A stretch of 64,000 nt of DNA from Chlorobiaceae bacterium (GCA_013334965.1 JAAXWO010000007.1:91799-155798), one strand, 5' to 3'; counted from the first letter of the stretch, positions 9,670-19,978 are shown. Notes: a model not told the origin generated them from the letters alone. Numbers and translations: made by a program.

Positions 9670-10667
9670 GCGAACATGGCGACCTGTTCCGCCAGCAGAT
9701 TGTCAGATGCGGTGTCGCGCCCCCTCGTGGTAAGGTAGCCCCCGGTAAGGAAACCGTTGGCGCCGGCAAGCATCAGCAAGCCCTGAAAATCCTTCATGAG
9801 GGTTTCGCGCCCCGCAGCGAACTTGATGATCCTGTCCGGATGCACCAGACGGCAGATCGCGAAGGTTTTGGCGATCTCAGGTACCGGCACCGGAGCGTTT
9901 TCCTCCAGGCGGGTCCCCTTTATCGGCACGAGCACGTTGAGCGGAATGACGTCGACGTCGAGCTCCCTGAGCTTGAAGATCAGTGAAATCCTGTCCTCCA
10001 TGCTCTCGCCGGTACCGATGATCCCGCCGCTGCAAACCGAAATGCCTTTTGAACGAAGCAGTTTGATGGTCTCTATGCGCTCGTCGACCGAATGGGTGTC
10101 GGCGATAAGCTCACCGTAGCGTTCGGGATTGACCTGCAGGTTCATATTGTAATGGAGGATGCCGCGCTCCACGAGGGCCGTGGCCTGTTCGTCCCCGATC
10201 ATGCCGAGATCGGCGCAAACCTTCATCTCGGGAAGTTCCCTGTGCAGGAGATCGATCATACCGAGAATGCGGGTGAATTCAGGAGTCGTCTTCATGTAAC
10301 CGTAACCACTGGTCACAATCCCGAAATGGCTGACCCCCTGCCGGTATGCCTCACGGGCGGATTCGAGCAGCCTCGCTTCATCGACAAGTCCGTAAACGTC
10401 GATGGTCGCATTGTTGTGGTTCGACTGTGCGCAGAAGCTGCAGTTCTCGCTGCAATGGCCCGACTTGGCGTTGATGATCGAGCAGGCGTGAACGGCGCCG
10501 TTATCGACTGCGTATCGGTTCTTGACCTTGTTGGCGAGCGAAACGAGGTCCAGCACCTCGCTGTTCGGAAGACGACCGAGCGACAGGGCGAGTTCGAAGG
10601 AGATGGGAGCACCGGTATCAAGAACGCTGTATGCCTGTTCAATGTCTGGATGAAGTCGGGAAGTCAT
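9666..10667 (-). CDS. bioB: Biotin synthase BioB
   Basis: Radical SAM enzyme that inserts sulfur into dethiobiotin. 333 residues. The radical-SAM cluster ligands are in [11 protein letters not shown] (CxxxCxxC) near residue 69, followed by [13 protein letters not shown] and [13 protein letters not shown]. The C-terminal region contains the [20 protein letters not shown] stretch typical of BioB. The ATG shares one base with the birA stop (TAATG), so bioB follows birA with coupled translation. Confidence 0.97.
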   Translation of the reverse strand: MTSRLHPDIEQAYSVLDTGAPISFELALSLGRLPNSEVLDLVSLANKVKNRYAVDNGAVHACSIINAKSGHCSENCSFCAQSNHNNATIDVYGLVDEARLLESAREAYRQGVSHFGIVTSGYGYMKTTPEFTRILGMIDLLHRELPEMKVCADLGMIGDEQATALVERGILHYNMNLQVNPERYGELIADTHSVDERIETIKLLRSKGISVCSGGIIGTGESMEDRISLIFKLRELDVDVIPLNVLVPIKGTRLEENAPVPVPEIAKTFAICRLVHPDRIIKFAAGRETLMKDFQGLLMLAGANGFLTGGYLTTRGRDTASDNLLAEQVAMFA

Positions 10668-11665
10668 TATGGTCTTTGTTCATTGTTGATGGATCTGAGA
10701 TGGGCCTCGCCTGACGAAACGGCCATAACCGTACCGTCCTCCGCCCTCAGCAGCAGTTGGCCCTGCGGAGTGAGTCCTGCCTCGACGCCGGTCAGGATCT
10801 TGTCGAACTGTTCGATACGAAGCTCTTTGCCCTTGAGCCAGGCACTCCCTTCGAGGCATGGCAACAGGAAGCCGAGGTCATCCTGCAGGGCCCACTCACG
10901 GTAAAGCTGTTCGAAACGGTTGAGCACCGCGGCCAGCAGGCGGGCGCGCGACTCACTCCTTCCGGTCTCCATGGCGATTGAAGAGGCGATGCCCTGCAGC
11001 TCCTCCGGAACCAGCTCAAGATTGACGTTCAGACCGAAGCCGACAACGACGAAGTGGGTGAAATCCGGCTCGGACTCCATCTCGCAGAGTATGCCGCAAA
11101 GCTTTCGGCCGCCGGTTACGATATCGTTCGGCCATTTGATGAAACTCTTCAACCCGGTGCACTCGTTTTCGAGGGCGCCGTGGATTGCTGCAGCTGCGAC
11201 AAGGGGAATTTCAGGGACCCGGAACGACGGAACGGGAGGACGGAGCACGATCGAACAGTAGAGGTTAACGCCTGCCGGAGAGACCCAGGCGCGACGCATG
11301 CGGCCGCGTCCGCCGGTCTGGGCGTCGGCGACGACTACGGTGCCTTCGGCCGCTCCTTCCCTGGCAAGGGCGCGGGCCTTGAGGTTCGTCGAATCGACCG
11401 TATCCAGATAGATGAAGCTGCGACCGAACGCCGTCGTGGTCAGAAGCGGCACGACCTCTTCGGGAACCGGAGAGCCGGTAAGCCCGTCAAGGCGATACCC
11501 CCTGCCGCTGACCGCTTCGATGGCATATCCGGCGGACCTCAACGCGGCGATATGCTTCCATACCGCGCTTCGGCTCATCTGGAGCTCACGACAGAGATCC
11601 CCGCCGGAAACGAATCCGCCCTCATCAACAAGGCGCTTCAGAATCGTGCCTGCCACCGGGTTCAT
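10667..11665 (-). CDS. birA: Biotin-protein ligase / biotin operon repressor BirA
   Basis: Joins biotin to the biotin carboxyl carrier protein and, in the bifunctional form, represses biotin genes. 332 residues: an N-terminal winged helix (residues about 10-65, [20 protein letters not shown]), then the ligase domain with the biotinyl-AMP loop [13 protein letters not shown] and the catalytic-site KWPNDIV, then a C-terminal SH3-like domain. The DNA-binding domain and the BirA-type operator upstream (11802-11833) make autoregulation of this operon likely. It is the first gene of birA-bioBFGCDA. Confidence 0.95.
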   Translation of the reverse strand: MNPVAGTILKRLVDEGGFVSGGDLCRELQMSRSAVWKHIAALRSAGYAIEAVSGRGYRLDGLTGSPVPEEVVPLLTTTAFGRSFIYLDTVDSTNLKARALAREGAAEGTVVVADAQTGGRGRMRRAWVSPAGVNLYCSIVLRPPVPSFRVPEIPLVAAAAIHGALENECTGLKSFIKWPNDIVTGGRKLCGILCEMESEPDFTHFVVVGFGLNVNLELVPEELQGIASSIAMETGRSESRARLLAAVLNRFEQLYREWALQDDLGFLLPCLEGSAWLKGKELRIEQFDKILTGVEAGLTPQGQLLLRAEDGTVMAVSSGEAHLRSINNEQRP

Positions 11666-11801
11666 ACAGCCATCTCCGTAAGCGGACCAGCCGAGCGGAA
11701 AAAGTGCGTCGAACAGGACAGATCATGAGCGGATATGCCCATCACGGGGTGGAGTCGTCTTGAGTGTGTGGAAAAAGAGATCAAAAAGCCCTGGCTCTAA
11801 A

Positions 11802-11833
11802 TTGTAAACCGGAATTTAGCATCAGGTTGACAA
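11802..11833. promoter_or_regulatory. Probable BirA operator (biotin box)
   Basis: TTGTAAACC at 11802-11810 and GGTTGACAA at 11825-11833 form a 9-base inverted repeat with one mismatch and a 14-base spacer. This matches the bacterial BirA consensus TTGTAAACC-N14/15-GGTTTACAA. It lies about 140 bases before the birA start on the minus strand, the only place from which the biotin operon can be read. The 268-base gap 11666-11933 shows no other obvious element. I could not place -35/-10 boxes with confidence. Confidence 0.88.
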
Positions 11834-11933
11834 CATTACAACCAGGAAAACAGGAGAAAGGGGGAAAAAGGTCGTTCCGACAGCCAATGAGCGCAGTAAT
11901 ACAGGAAATGGGTGCGTTATGATCTTCAGGAAA

Positions 11934-13709
11934 TCACTCGACGTGCCCTGAGGCGATCACCCTGTTTTCATAGCTGGCGCGATACTGCTGAAGTCCCTGG
12001 AAAATACCGTAGGCGACCTTGGTCTGCTCCTTGCGGTCACGAAGGATTTTCTCTTCGTCGGGGTTGGAGAGGTAGCCGGTCTCAACAAGGATACTCGGCA
12101 TCGAAGGAGTCCAGAGCACCATGAACCCTGCCTGTCGGACGCCAAGTCCGTTGTTGCTGCCGTAACGCCCCAGGCGCCTGAGCACGTTCTGGGCCAGTTC
12201 TGTCGACTGCATGGCAAAGGCGCTCTGCGCCATGCTGCTCATGATGAGATATTCGTCGGAAAACCCTTTGTAGCTCTCCCTGTAGTTCTCCTCGCTGGTG
12301 ATGACCGAGTTCTCGAACATAGCCACGTCGAGAGCGGCCTGCGTCTTGTGGGAACCGAGAATGTACACCTCGGCACCCCGAACGGTGTGGTTGCCTGCCG
12401 TGGAGTTGCAATGAACGCTGACAAAGAGCTTGCCGCCGTAACGGTTGGCGATTTTACCCCTTTCGTTGAGCGGAATGAAGCGGTCGTCCTTGCGGGTATA
12501 GATCACCTTGACGTCAGGCCACTTCTGCTTGATGAACATCCCGAGATCGTTGACGATGTTCAGCACGACATCTTTCTCTTTGGTGCCCCGGGTGCCTATG
12601 GCGCCGGAATCCTTGCCGCCGTGACCGGCGTCGACGACCACCGCGTCGAGCTTCCACTTGCTGACGTCCTGGCTGAGCTGCTTCTCGATCTGCCGCTCCT
12701 TCTCCGCGCGATGTATGGCCTCGACATTGACGTTGCTCATGACATAGAGCACATAATCGTTGTTTTTCGAGTCGTACTGGAACGAGGACGATTTAAGCAC
12801 GAACGAGTTTGTATTGAGAACCACCGTAAACTGCAGTGCTCCGCCCTCCATCTGCATGGGGATGATCGACCTGACCGCGCCGTCAGGGAAGCTCCTGGTC
12901 AGCCGCGCCATATTGCCCGTCGCCCTGTCGACAGTCAGGTAAGCGGTGCCGTTCTCGTCCGGCCTGAGGAACGAGACCGCGCTTTTCTGGCCGGTGGCCG
13001 AAAAACGGATGACTATGCCGTTGGCAAGGGTCTCCACCTTCACGTCGTCGATAACGGTCTGGCCTGAATACTGCTTTTCAACCGGGCCCGGCGGAGGAGG
13101 CTCGACAGGCTGGGGAGGCGTTGGCGGGGGCGGCGGTATCGGCTCGATCACCTGCGGTTCGGAACCGACCAGGCCGACAGAATGCAGGGAAGGGCCCTGC
13201 CGGCGTCCCCAGAGCGTGACATTGATCTTGTTGGTTGAGGGTTCATACTCCACATCGCGGTCAAGCCAGAGCGAAAACAGGCGGCAGGCCTGGGCGGCAG
13301 GGAGGAACATCCTGCCCTGCTGGACTTCAGGAGCGGAAGAGAGCTGAATGACCCTCTTTTCCGCATCACCGGAGCTTGAGCCTACCAGCACAAAACTGCT
13401 GCCCTTCCGAAGGACGCAACTCGTCGCAGGAGCGCCGAACGATTCGTCGACCTGCATCGTGGAGCCGTCGAACGAGTTCCCGAGACGAAGTGCCCGTGAG
13501 AACGAGCCGACATCGGCAAAAAAGATGCCGTTCGACCTGTACCCCTGGACCTTTATGGTATATCCCTGTCCTGAGCCGGTGGATACCTGCATGAAAAGGG
13601 AACCCGGCACAGGCTGCGCAGAAACTTTCGATACAAATAGAATAAGAATCAGCACAAGACCCAGCGGGCGATAGATCAATGATGAATAACGGTCTGGCAT
13701 TGATGTCAT
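11934..13709 (-). CDS. amiC: N-acetylmuramoyl-L-alanine amidase with AMIN domain
   Basis: Periplasmic zinc amidase that cuts the lactyl-peptide bond of peptidoglycan, normally at cell separation. 591 residues. An N-terminal signal peptide (LGLVLILILFVSKVSA, likely cleaved before QPVPG) precedes a PDZ/copper-amine-oxidase-like region. A proline-rich linker (IPPPPPTPPQPVEPPPPG) near residue 195 is followed by an AMIN-type beta domain, then the Amidase_3 domain with VVVDAGHGGKDSGAIG, LNERGKIANRYGG, FVSVHCNS and the catalytic Glu in ILVETGYLSN. It lies upstream of the biotin operon on the same strand but is separated from it by the BirA box. Confidence 0.92.
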   Translation of the reverse strand: MTSMPDRYSSLIYRPLGLVLILILFVSKVSAQPVPGSLFMQVSTGSGQGYTIKVQGYRSNGIFFADVGSFSRALRLGNSFDGSTMQVDESFGAPATSCVLRKGSSFVLVGSSSGDAEKRVIQLSSAPEVQQGRMFLPAAQACRLFSLWLDRDVEYEPSTNKINVTLWGRRQGPSLHSVGLVGSEPQVIEPIPPPPPTPPQPVEPPPPGPVEKQYSGQTVIDDVKVETLANGIVIRFSATGQKSAVSFLRPDENGTAYLTVDRATGNMARLTRSFPDGAVRSIIPMQMEGGALQFTVVLNTNSFVLKSSSFQYDSKNNDYVLYVMSNVNVEAIHRAEKERQIEKQLSQDVSKWKLDAVVVDAGHGGKDSGAIGTRGTKEKDVVLNIVNDLGMFIKQKWPDVKVIYTRKDDRFIPLNERGKIANRYGGKLFVSVHCNSTAGNHTVRGAEVYILGSHKTQAALDVAMFENSVITSEENYRESYKGFSDEYLIMSSMAQSAFAMQSTELAQNVLRRLGRYGSNNGLGVRQAGFMVLWTPSMPSILVETGYLSNPDEEKILRDRKEQTKVAYGIFQGLQQYRASYENRVIASGHVE

Positions 13710-13912
13710 GTCTTGCTATGTGCTTGAGTTAAATTATAATAAACAATAAATATCTTTGCGCCCAGCACCGTTCACGCTGTTTTTACTGGAAAGAATCGAT
13801 CCCGTTCCATCCGCGATGACAGGGGTAAATTTGTTTTTAAGTATTCAAGCCCTATCTTTTCGAACATCATTTGCTATCCCAACGCATCCGGGATCAATCG
13901 GGATCAACCTCA

Positions 13913-16309
13913 ATGGCTTCAAAAAGCTCAGCCCCGTCTGCCAGGAACAGGACCCTCATCGTCGTCGAGTCTCCGTCCAAGGCGAAAACAATCAACAAGT
14001 ACCTTGGTGACAATTACACTGTCTACGCCTCCATAGGGCACATCAAGGACCTTCCCAAGAAAGAGATCGGCATCGATTTCGACCACCATTACGAACCGCG
14101 CTACGAAGTCATAGCAGGAAAGGAGAAGGTGGTCCGGCAGCTGAAAAAGCTTGCCGGCGAAGCTGACCAGATCATGATCGCCACTGACCCTGACCGCGAA
14201 GGAGAGGCCATCGCCTGGCACATTTCAAACGAAATCGAGTTTGCCAAAAAGCCTGTCTTCCGCGTCCTGTTCAACGAGATCACCAAAAACGCCATCATCG
14301 AGGCGATCGATCATCCAAGGCAGATCGACCACCACCTTGTCCGCTCCCAGCAGACCAGGCAGGGACTCGACAAGATCGTCGGCTACAAGATCAGCCCCTT
14401 CCTCTGGAACGTCGTCTATCGCGGCCTCTCCGCAGGCAGGGTACAGTCCGTGGCCCTTCGGCTGATCTGCGAACGCGAAACGGAAATCGACGCCTTCAAG
14501 ACGCAGGAGTACTGGACGATCTACGGCGACTTCGTCACTCCCGGCAAGGAGACCTTCCGGACAAAACTGATCAAGGTCAAAGGGGAAAAACCGGAGATCA
14601 CTGCGGGAGAACAGGCCGAAGCCATCGCTTCGGCAATACAGGGGCGGCTGTTCGCCATCAGCGACATCGTACCGAAGGTCATGCAGAGAAAACAACCTCT
14701 GCCCTTCACCACTTCGTTGCTGCAGCAGGCGGCCTCCAACCAGCTCGGATTCGGTTCCCAGAAAACGATGCGGGTCGCCCAGCAGCTGTACGAAGGCGTC
14801 GACCTCGGTTCAGAGGGCGCAACCGGCCTCATCACCTACATGAGGACCGACTCGACCCGAATCAGCGGGGAAGCGGTCGGACATGCCCGCGACTACATCT
14901 CGCGCCAGTTCGGACCTGAGTACATTGGCCCAGGCAGTCACGGCAAGGCCGGTAAAAACAGCCAGGACGCGCACGAAGCCATCCGCCCCACCTCGGTGGA
15001 CAGGACGCCGGACTCCCTCAGGAAACATCTCTCTGCAGACCAGTTCAAGCTTTATGAGCTGATCTGGAAACGGTTTCTCGCGTCGATGATGGCACCTGCC
15101 AAAATCGAGCAGACCAGGGTGGATGTCGAAGACCACGAAAAGGAGTTCGTTTTCCGCGCAACCGGAAACAGAACCCTCTTCCCCGGTTTTTTCCGGGTCT
15201 ACGACGACCAGCAGGAGCTCGATTACGAAGCGCAGAAATCGACCCGTGACGAAGTCGAAAAAGAGCAGATCGTCAAGCTGCCGGAACGCATGGCACTGAA
15301 GGACCAGCTCTCCATGGCGGAGCTCGACCGCAGGCAGAGCTTCACCCGTCCGGCCGCCCGATACTCAGAGGCAAGCCTGGTCAAGGAGCTGGACAACTAC
15401 GGCATCGGCCGTCCTTCGACCTATGCCGCCATCTTCTCGACCCTCCAGGAGAGACGATATGTGGAGCTCCAGAAGAAAAAGATCATTCCCACCGAGCTCG
15501 GCAGGGACGTTTCGACGATCCTCGTGGCCAACTTCCCCGACCTGTTCAATGTGAAGTTCACTGCGGAGATGGAGGACGAGCTCGACAAGGTGGCGTCGGG
15601 AGACGACGAGTATGAGAAGGTTCTCGACAGCTTCTATCGCCCTCTCGAATCGGTGCTCAGCGACAGGAAAAACGATCCGGTCATCCCGCAGAACAACGAG
15701 GCGGCCCCATGCGACAAATGCGGAAAGGGACGCATGATCATCAAGTGGACGACCAGCGGAAAATTCCTCGGTTGCTCCTGCTATCCGGAATGCAAGAATA
15801 TCAAGTCGATCGCCACGACGAAGGCAAAGCCGAAAGAAACCGGCATCCGCTGCCCGTCATGCGGCGAAGGCAGAATGCTGTTGAGAAATGGCCGCCTCGG
15901 CCCGTTCCTCTCCTGCTCCAGCTACCCCAAGTGCAACACGCTGCTCAACCTCAGCAAGCAGCGACACATAGAACCGATCAAACCTCCGCCGATCAAGACC
16001 GACATGGCATGCCCGAAGTGCGGCTCGCCACTCTACCTGAGGAGCGGTAAACGCGGACCGTGGCTCGGATGCTCCACATTCCCGAAATGCAGGGGCCGTC
16101 AGTCATGGAACGCTGTTGAAAAAGAGGTAAGGGAACACTGGGAAAAGGTGATCAAGGATCATCTGGAGGCACATCCCGTCCTCACCATTACGATGCTTGA
16201 CGGGACACCAGCCCCCATGGCATTGCCCATCGAGGACATCATCACCCGTGCAGAGGAGTCCGGCCTCATCAGCGCGCAGAGCGAGCAGGAAGCCGAAGTC
16301 ACTGCATAA
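13913..16309 (+). CDS. topA: DNA topoisomerase I (type IA)
   Basis: Relaxes negative supercoils by a single-strand break through a phosphotyrosine. 798 residues from the ATG at 13913; an upstream ATG at 13871 would add 14 residues unlike the family. TOPRIM motifs: TLIVVESPSKAKTINKYLG at the start and ATDPDREGEAIAWHI near residue 85. The active-site Tyr is in GLITYMRTDSTRIS. Three four-cysteine zinc ribbons close the protein (CDKCGKG, CPSCGEG, CPKCGSP). It is divergent from the amidase gene and overlaps the convergent feoB by 11 bases. Confidence 0.96.
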   Translation: MASKSSAPSARNRTLIVVESPSKAKTINKYLGDNYTVYASIGHIKDLPKKEIGIDFDHHYEPRYEVIAGKEKVVRQLKKLAGEADQIMIATDPDREGEAIAWHISNEIEFAKKPVFRVLFNEITKNAIIEAIDHPRQIDHHLVRSQQTRQGLDKIVGYKISPFLWNVVYRGLSAGRVQSVALRLICERETEIDAFKTQEYWTIYGDFVTPGKETFRTKLIKVKGEKPEITAGEQAEAIASAIQGRLFAISDIVPKVMQRKQPLPFTTSLLQQAASNQLGFGSQKTMRVAQQLYEGVDLGSEGATGLITYMRTDSTRISGEAVGHARDYISRQFGPEYIGPGSHGKAGKNSQDAHEAIRPTSVDRTPDSLRKHLSADQFKLYELIWKRFLASMMAPAKIEQTRVDVEDHEKEFVFRATGNRTLFPGFFRVYDDQQELDYEAQKSTRDEVEKEQIVKLPERMALKDQLSMAELDRRQSFTRPAARYSEASLVKELDNYGIGRPSTYAAIFSTLQERRYVELQKKKIIPTELGRDVSTILVANFPDLFNVKFTAEMEDELDKVASGDDEYEKVLDSFYRPLESVLSDRKNDPVIPQNNEAAPCDKCGKGRMIIKWTTSGKFLGCSCYPECKNIKSIATTKAKPKETGIRCPSCGEGRMLLRNGRLGPFLSCSSYPKCNTLLNLSKQRHIEPIKPPPIKTDMACPKCGSPLYLRSGKRGPWLGCSTFPKCRGRQSWNAVEKEVREHWEKVIKDHLEAHPVLTITMLDGTPAPMALPIEDIITRAEESGLISAQSEQEAEVTA

Positions 16310-18440
16310 GGAGCGCCAGCCTGTAGGTGATGAACGATGCGCCCCAGGCAATCGCGAGAACGTAGCCGGTGTACAGAAGCACCGGCCTCCACGAACCGAC
16401 CTCCTTTTTCATCACCCCGAGGGTGGCGACGCAGGGAATGTAGAGCAGCACGAACACCATGAGGCTCAATGCCGTGGCCCTGCCGAACCCAGGATCGTTC
16501 CTGAGGATTGAGGAGAGTCCTGCTGCGCCCTGATCGCTCCTGCCGATCGAAAAGATCGTCCCCAGGGTCGAGACAACCACCTCTTTCGAGACCACGCCGG
16601 TCACCAGTGAAATGCCGATCCTCCAGTCAAATCCGAGCGGACGTATCAACGGTTCGATAATCTTTCCGCTGCGACCTGCCAGCGAATACTCCAGCTGGGC
16701 TGCCTGAACCTTCGAGTTGAGCTGCCGAAGCTCTCCGGCCTTAACTTCCGGGGAGGTCGCCGAGGCCTCTATGCGAGCCTTTTCAAGGACAAGCGCCTCA
16801 TCAAGCCTGCTGCTGCGGGGGAAATTGCTGGCAGCCCATATCGCCATGACCGCCATCAGGATGAGCGTTCCCGCTTTTTTCAGGTACATCAGCGCCTTCA
16901 TCCTTGCCTGGAAAACGACTGATGCGAGCGTCGGCCAACGATATGGGGGCAGCTCCATGACAAAGGGTTCTGAATCGCTTTTCAGCACGGTCGACTTCAG
17001 CATCCAGGCCGTCCAGAGGCCTACGACGATACCGAGGAGATAGATTCCGAACATCACGTTGGCGGCCATCGCCGGAGGGAAAAACGCACCGGCAAGCAGC
17101 ACGTATACCGGAAGCTTCGCGCCGCAGCTCATGAACGGAATGGTCATGATGGTCGCGAGACGATCCGAACGGCTCTTCAGGGTGCGCGTCGCCATGATAG
17201 CCGGGATGGAACAACCGAAACCGGTGACCATGGGGATGAAGGATTTTCCGTGCAGGCCGAAGCGGTGCATCACCTTGTCGATCACGAAGGCCGCCCTCGC
17301 CATGTATCCAGAAGCTTCGAGGAAAGAGAGGCCGATGAAGAGCAGGACGATATTCGGCAGATAGACGACGACGCTGCCGACACCTACGATGACGCCGTCA
17401 ACGACGATCGACCTGAGCATGGCGTTGGGCAGTAGCGGGGCTACCGAACGGGCGAGAAGCTCGAACAGGAATTGCAACCCGGCCATGATGGGGGCGCCAA
17501 GGGTGAAGGTGAGCTGAAAAATCGCCCACACAACGACAAAAAACACCGGAAGACCGAGCACCCGGTTCAGCACGACCGTATCGATATAATCGCTCAGCGA
17601 GGCCCTCGTGGCCCTTGGCAGACGGACGCACTCCTGCATGGCGCCGCGCACGAACGCGAAGCGGTCTTCGGTGATCAGCGCCTCCGGATCGGTGCGATGC
17701 AGACGCTGGCACTCAGTTATGGCCTCCTGGAGGACCAACTCCACCTTCACCCATACTGGATACTGCCTGACCTGGGTGTATACCTCCCTGTCGCTCTCAA
17801 GCAGCTTGACGGCCAGCCAGCGATGGTTTGTCGAACCGAGCTCACGCTGTTGACCGAGCAGGGCAACGATCTTTTCCATGGCATTTTCGATGACCGGGCT
17901 GAAGGTCATTTTATTCTTGATGACCTCGATCTGCCCGTCGCACATGCTGACGATATGATCGAGCAGTTCATCGAGTCCCTGCCTTCGTCTGGCCGAGGTC
18001 GGCACGATGTGCGCTCCGAGAAGCTTTTCCAACTGGTCGGTATCGATCGATATCCCCTTTTCCTCAACCTCGTCGATCATGTTGAGAGCAACCAGGAGCT
18101 CAACCTCCATCTCCATCAGCTGTGCCGTAAGAAGCAGGTTCCTTTCGAGGTTCGTGCCATCAAGAACATTGACGACCACATCCGGTTTCTCGTCGATGAT
18201 ATATCGCCGCGTGACGATCTCTTCCGGTGAATAGGGGGTAAGCGAGTAGGTACCCGGAAGATCGACCACGGTGATCCTCACTCCCTGATAATCGAGATAA
18301 CCCTCAAGCTTTTCGATGGTTACGCCAGGGAAATTGCCAACCCGCTGATGTGACCCGGTGAGAACATTGAAGAGCGACGATTTTCCGGCATTCGGGTTGC
18401 CGGTCAGGGCGACCCTTATCTGCTTTACAGGATCCGCCAT
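16299..18440 (-). CDS. feoB: Ferrous iron transport protein B
   Basis: Inner-membrane Fe(II) transporter with a cytosolic G domain. 713 residues from the ATG at 18440. G1 is LTGNPNAGKSSLFN, G2 lies in VGNFPGVTIEK, G3 DLPGTYSL and G4 ALNMIDE. The C-terminal membrane core has two Gate motifs and about ten transmembrane segments (MVTGFGCSIPAIMATRTL is the conserved Cys-containing Gate region). The start follows the feoA stop by one base (TGACATG), and an AGAGG-like site lies within feoA. An upstream in-frame start would overlap feoA and is unlikely. Confidence 0.95.
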   Translation of the reverse strand: MADPVKQIRVALTGNPNAGKSSLFNVLTGSHQRVGNFPGVTIEKLEGYLDYQGVRITVVDLPGTYSLTPYSPEEIVTRRYIIDEKPDVVVNVLDGTNLERNLLLTAQLMEMEVELLVALNMIDEVEEKGISIDTDQLEKLLGAHIVPTSARRRQGLDELLDHIVSMCDGQIEVIKNKMTFSPVIENAMEKIVALLGQQRELGSTNHRWLAVKLLESDREVYTQVRQYPVWVKVELVLQEAITECQRLHRTDPEALITEDRFAFVRGAMQECVRLPRATRASLSDYIDTVVLNRVLGLPVFFVVVWAIFQLTFTLGAPIMAGLQFLFELLARSVAPLLPNAMLRSIVVDGVIVGVGSVVVYLPNIVLLFIGLSFLEASGYMARAAFVIDKVMHRFGLHGKSFIPMVTGFGCSIPAIMATRTLKSRSDRLATIMTIPFMSCGAKLPVYVLLAGAFFPPAMAANVMFGIYLLGIVVGLWTAWMLKSTVLKSDSEPFVMELPPYRWPTLASVVFQARMKALMYLKKAGTLILMAVMAIWAASNFPRSSRLDEALVLEKARIEASATSPEVKAGELRQLNSKVQAAQLEYSLAGRSGKIIEPLIRPLGFDWRIGISLVTGVVSKEVVVSTLGTIFSIGRSDQGAAGLSSILRNDPGFGRATALSLMVFVLLYIPCVATLGVMKKEVGSWRPVLLYTGYVLAIAWGASFITYRLALLMQ

Positions 18441-18441
18441 G

Positions 18442-18732
18442 TCAGCCTCTTCTGAAGAACCGCACTCTCGACCTTGCGCTCTCGACATGCTGATGTCGAT
18501 CCTCGACCGGAAGCTTCCTGACGGTTATTCCTTCTGCCTCATTCATCCGCATCGTCAGCAGAAGCCCCTTATACCCGATCTCTATAGGATCCCCAAGCGG
18601 CGCGAACCGCAATACCTCGAACTCCGTCCCCCTTATGAGGCCCATATCCATCAGGCGACGCCTTATGGTCGTTTCCGCACCCACCGATGTGATCTCGGCC
18701 CGGTCGCCCGCTTTCAACTCTGACAACTTCAT
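18442..18732 (-). CDS. feoA: Ferrous iron transport protein A
   Basis: Small cytoplasmic SH3-like protein that works with FeoB. 96 residues. The start MKLSELKAGDRAEITSVG is the canonical FeoA opening; MDMGLIRGTEFEVLRFAPLG follows near residue 30, and DPIEIGYKGLLLTMRMNEAE ends the fold. The C-terminal tail (VESARSRVRFFRRG) is basic. It forms a tight two-gene operon with feoB. The AT-rich stretch 18733-18866 upstream probably holds the promoter, but I see no clear Fur or DtxR site. Confidence 0.93.
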   Translation of the reverse strand: MKLSELKAGDRAEITSVGAETTIRRRLMDMGLIRGTEFEVLRFAPLGDPIEIGYKGLLLTMRMNEAEGITVRKLPVEDRHQHVESARSRVRFFRRG

Positions 18733-18866
18733 ATATTTATAGTCCCTGAAAGAAAATGAAAACTGCTTATATAGAATTAATACAAATAACAAGCAGAACC
18801 AACCAAAAGGTTTCCCTTTTCCGGGTTTTTCCCACTTTTTTCTGAAATAACGTCAGGAAGCGGGCG

Positions 18867-19265
18867 TCACACATTGCCATGCAGCACTTCACGGCCTGCA
18901 AAAGGGGGCCAGCCCATCGTTTTGCCGCCAATGACGTGTGCGTGGATATGCCCCACACTCTGCAGGGAGTCCGGGCCGTTGTTGAAAACCACTCGGTATC
19001 CCGAATCAAGCACGCCTGTTTTTTCCGCCACGACGCGGGCGGCGAACAATATGTGGGCGGCGATATCGGTATCGGCAGGGGAAAGGTGGCTCAGCGACGG
19101 AATGTGCTCTACTGGAATGATGAGAACATGGACGGGTGCGACCGGGTTGAGGTCATGAAAGGCGACCACATGCTCGTTTTTGTACACCAGGTTGGCCGGA
19201 ATATGGCCGGCGGCGATTTTGCAGAAAATGCAATCCGGATCGTAACGTGACATAACGCTGTTCAT
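18867..19265 (-). CDS. HIT family hydrolase (histidine triad)
   Basis: 132-residue member of the HINT branch of histidine triad nucleotide hydrolases. It has the N-terminal CIFCKIAAGHIPANLVY, VHVLIIPVEHIPSLS and the catalytic triad QSVGHIHAHVIGG (H-I-H-A-H) near residue 107. Such enzymes hydrolyse AMP-NH2-type phosphoramidates. A second in-frame ATG (MSRYDPDC) four codons in is also a plausible start. It lies between the lipoprotein gene and feoA on the same strand. Confidence 0.92.
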   Translation of the reverse strand: MNSVMSRYDPDCIFCKIAAGHIPANLVYKNEHVVAFHDLNPVAPVHVLIIPVEHIPSLSHLSPADTDIAAHILFAARVVAEKTGVLDSGYRVVFNNGPDSLQSVGHIHAHVIGGKTMGWPPFAGREVLHGNV

Positions 19266-19290
19266 TTATTGTTTTCAGGTTATCAACGGA

Positions 19291-19800
19291 CTATTTCTTC
19301 AGAATGACCGAAACGCTGGAGGTTCCGCTGGTGCTGATAAGCACGATGGTGACCGCCCCTTTCTCACCGGTAACGCTTCCGCGTTCCCCCTCTTTGCCGG
19401 TAACGATCATCGAAGAGGTCTGGTAACCGCTCGCCTTGAGAATCGTCTCATAATCCCGGATTGCATGCTCACGGACCTTCTCGACGGTCAGGTCCCAGCT
19501 TTGTCCTTCCGGAGTTTCGGTTCTGATCACTCGTCTGATCGTACCTGACGAGAACTGGGGAACCTCGGCAGGGATCTCCTTCGGCCAGCCTTCAACAGCC
19601 CCCATGATTTCGACCGTACGTCCCTTGGTTTCGATGGTGACGTTCTGCGTTTCCGCTTCGCCGGGTACCTTTCCCTGCCCCTGATCCGGGTTCCTGAGGG
19701 TTCGATCAGGAGCGGCTTTCTGTCGGCAGGCCCCGAGCAGGCCGGTCGTAACGATCATCGTTGAAACGACGATACCTCTTATGATTGTTTCCCGGGTCAT
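19291..19800 (-). CDS. Hypothetical lipoprotein
   Basis: 169 residues. A hydrophobic N-terminus (IIRGIVVSTMIVTTGLLGAC) ends in a lipobox LLGAC, so the mature protein should be lipid-anchored at Cys25. The rest is soluble and has no domain I recognise: a charged linker, then DLTVEKVREHAIRDYETIL and a C-terminal beta-rich region. The pattern resembles small Chlorobi lipoproteins in which a residue pair is compared with an envelope state, but no function can be assigned. It lies between sdhCAB and the HIT gene, 25 bases before the HIT start. Confidence 0.75.
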   Translation of the reverse strand: MTRETIIRGIVVSTMIVTTGLLGACRQKAAPDRTLRNPDQGQGKVPGEAETQNVTIETKGRTVEIMGAVEGWPKEIPAEVPQFSSGTIRRVIRTETPEGQSWDLTVEKVREHAIRDYETILKASGYQTSSMIVTGKEGERGSVTGEKGAVTIVLISTSGTSSVSVILKK

Positions 19801-19912
19801 GCTTGATCGGTATGCGTTGAAGAAAGCCTTCTTTCATGAAAATGTAAGCAAAAACGCCGCCTGTTGCGAAGATTTCATCCTCACGAGGTACACGCGCCGG
19901 CCTGAAACGACA

Positions 19913-19943
19913 ATTGCCGGTATCCGCAACAGATACCGGCAAT
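19913..19943. terminator. Hairpin downstream of sdhB
   Basis: A perfect 12-base inverted repeat (ATTGCCGGTATC at 19913-19924 and its complement at 19932-19943) with a 7-base loop lies 36 bases after the sdhB stop. There is no clear T-run on either side, so it may stabilise the mRNA end rather than act as a strong intrinsic terminator. Confidence 0.55.
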
Positions 19944-19978
19944 CCTGTAAAAAGCATGTCAATAAAAAGCCGCTCAGG

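Noticed and set aside
18733..18866. Fur-type operator before feoA
   Set aside because: The stretch is AT-rich, but no inverted repeat of the expected form is visible.
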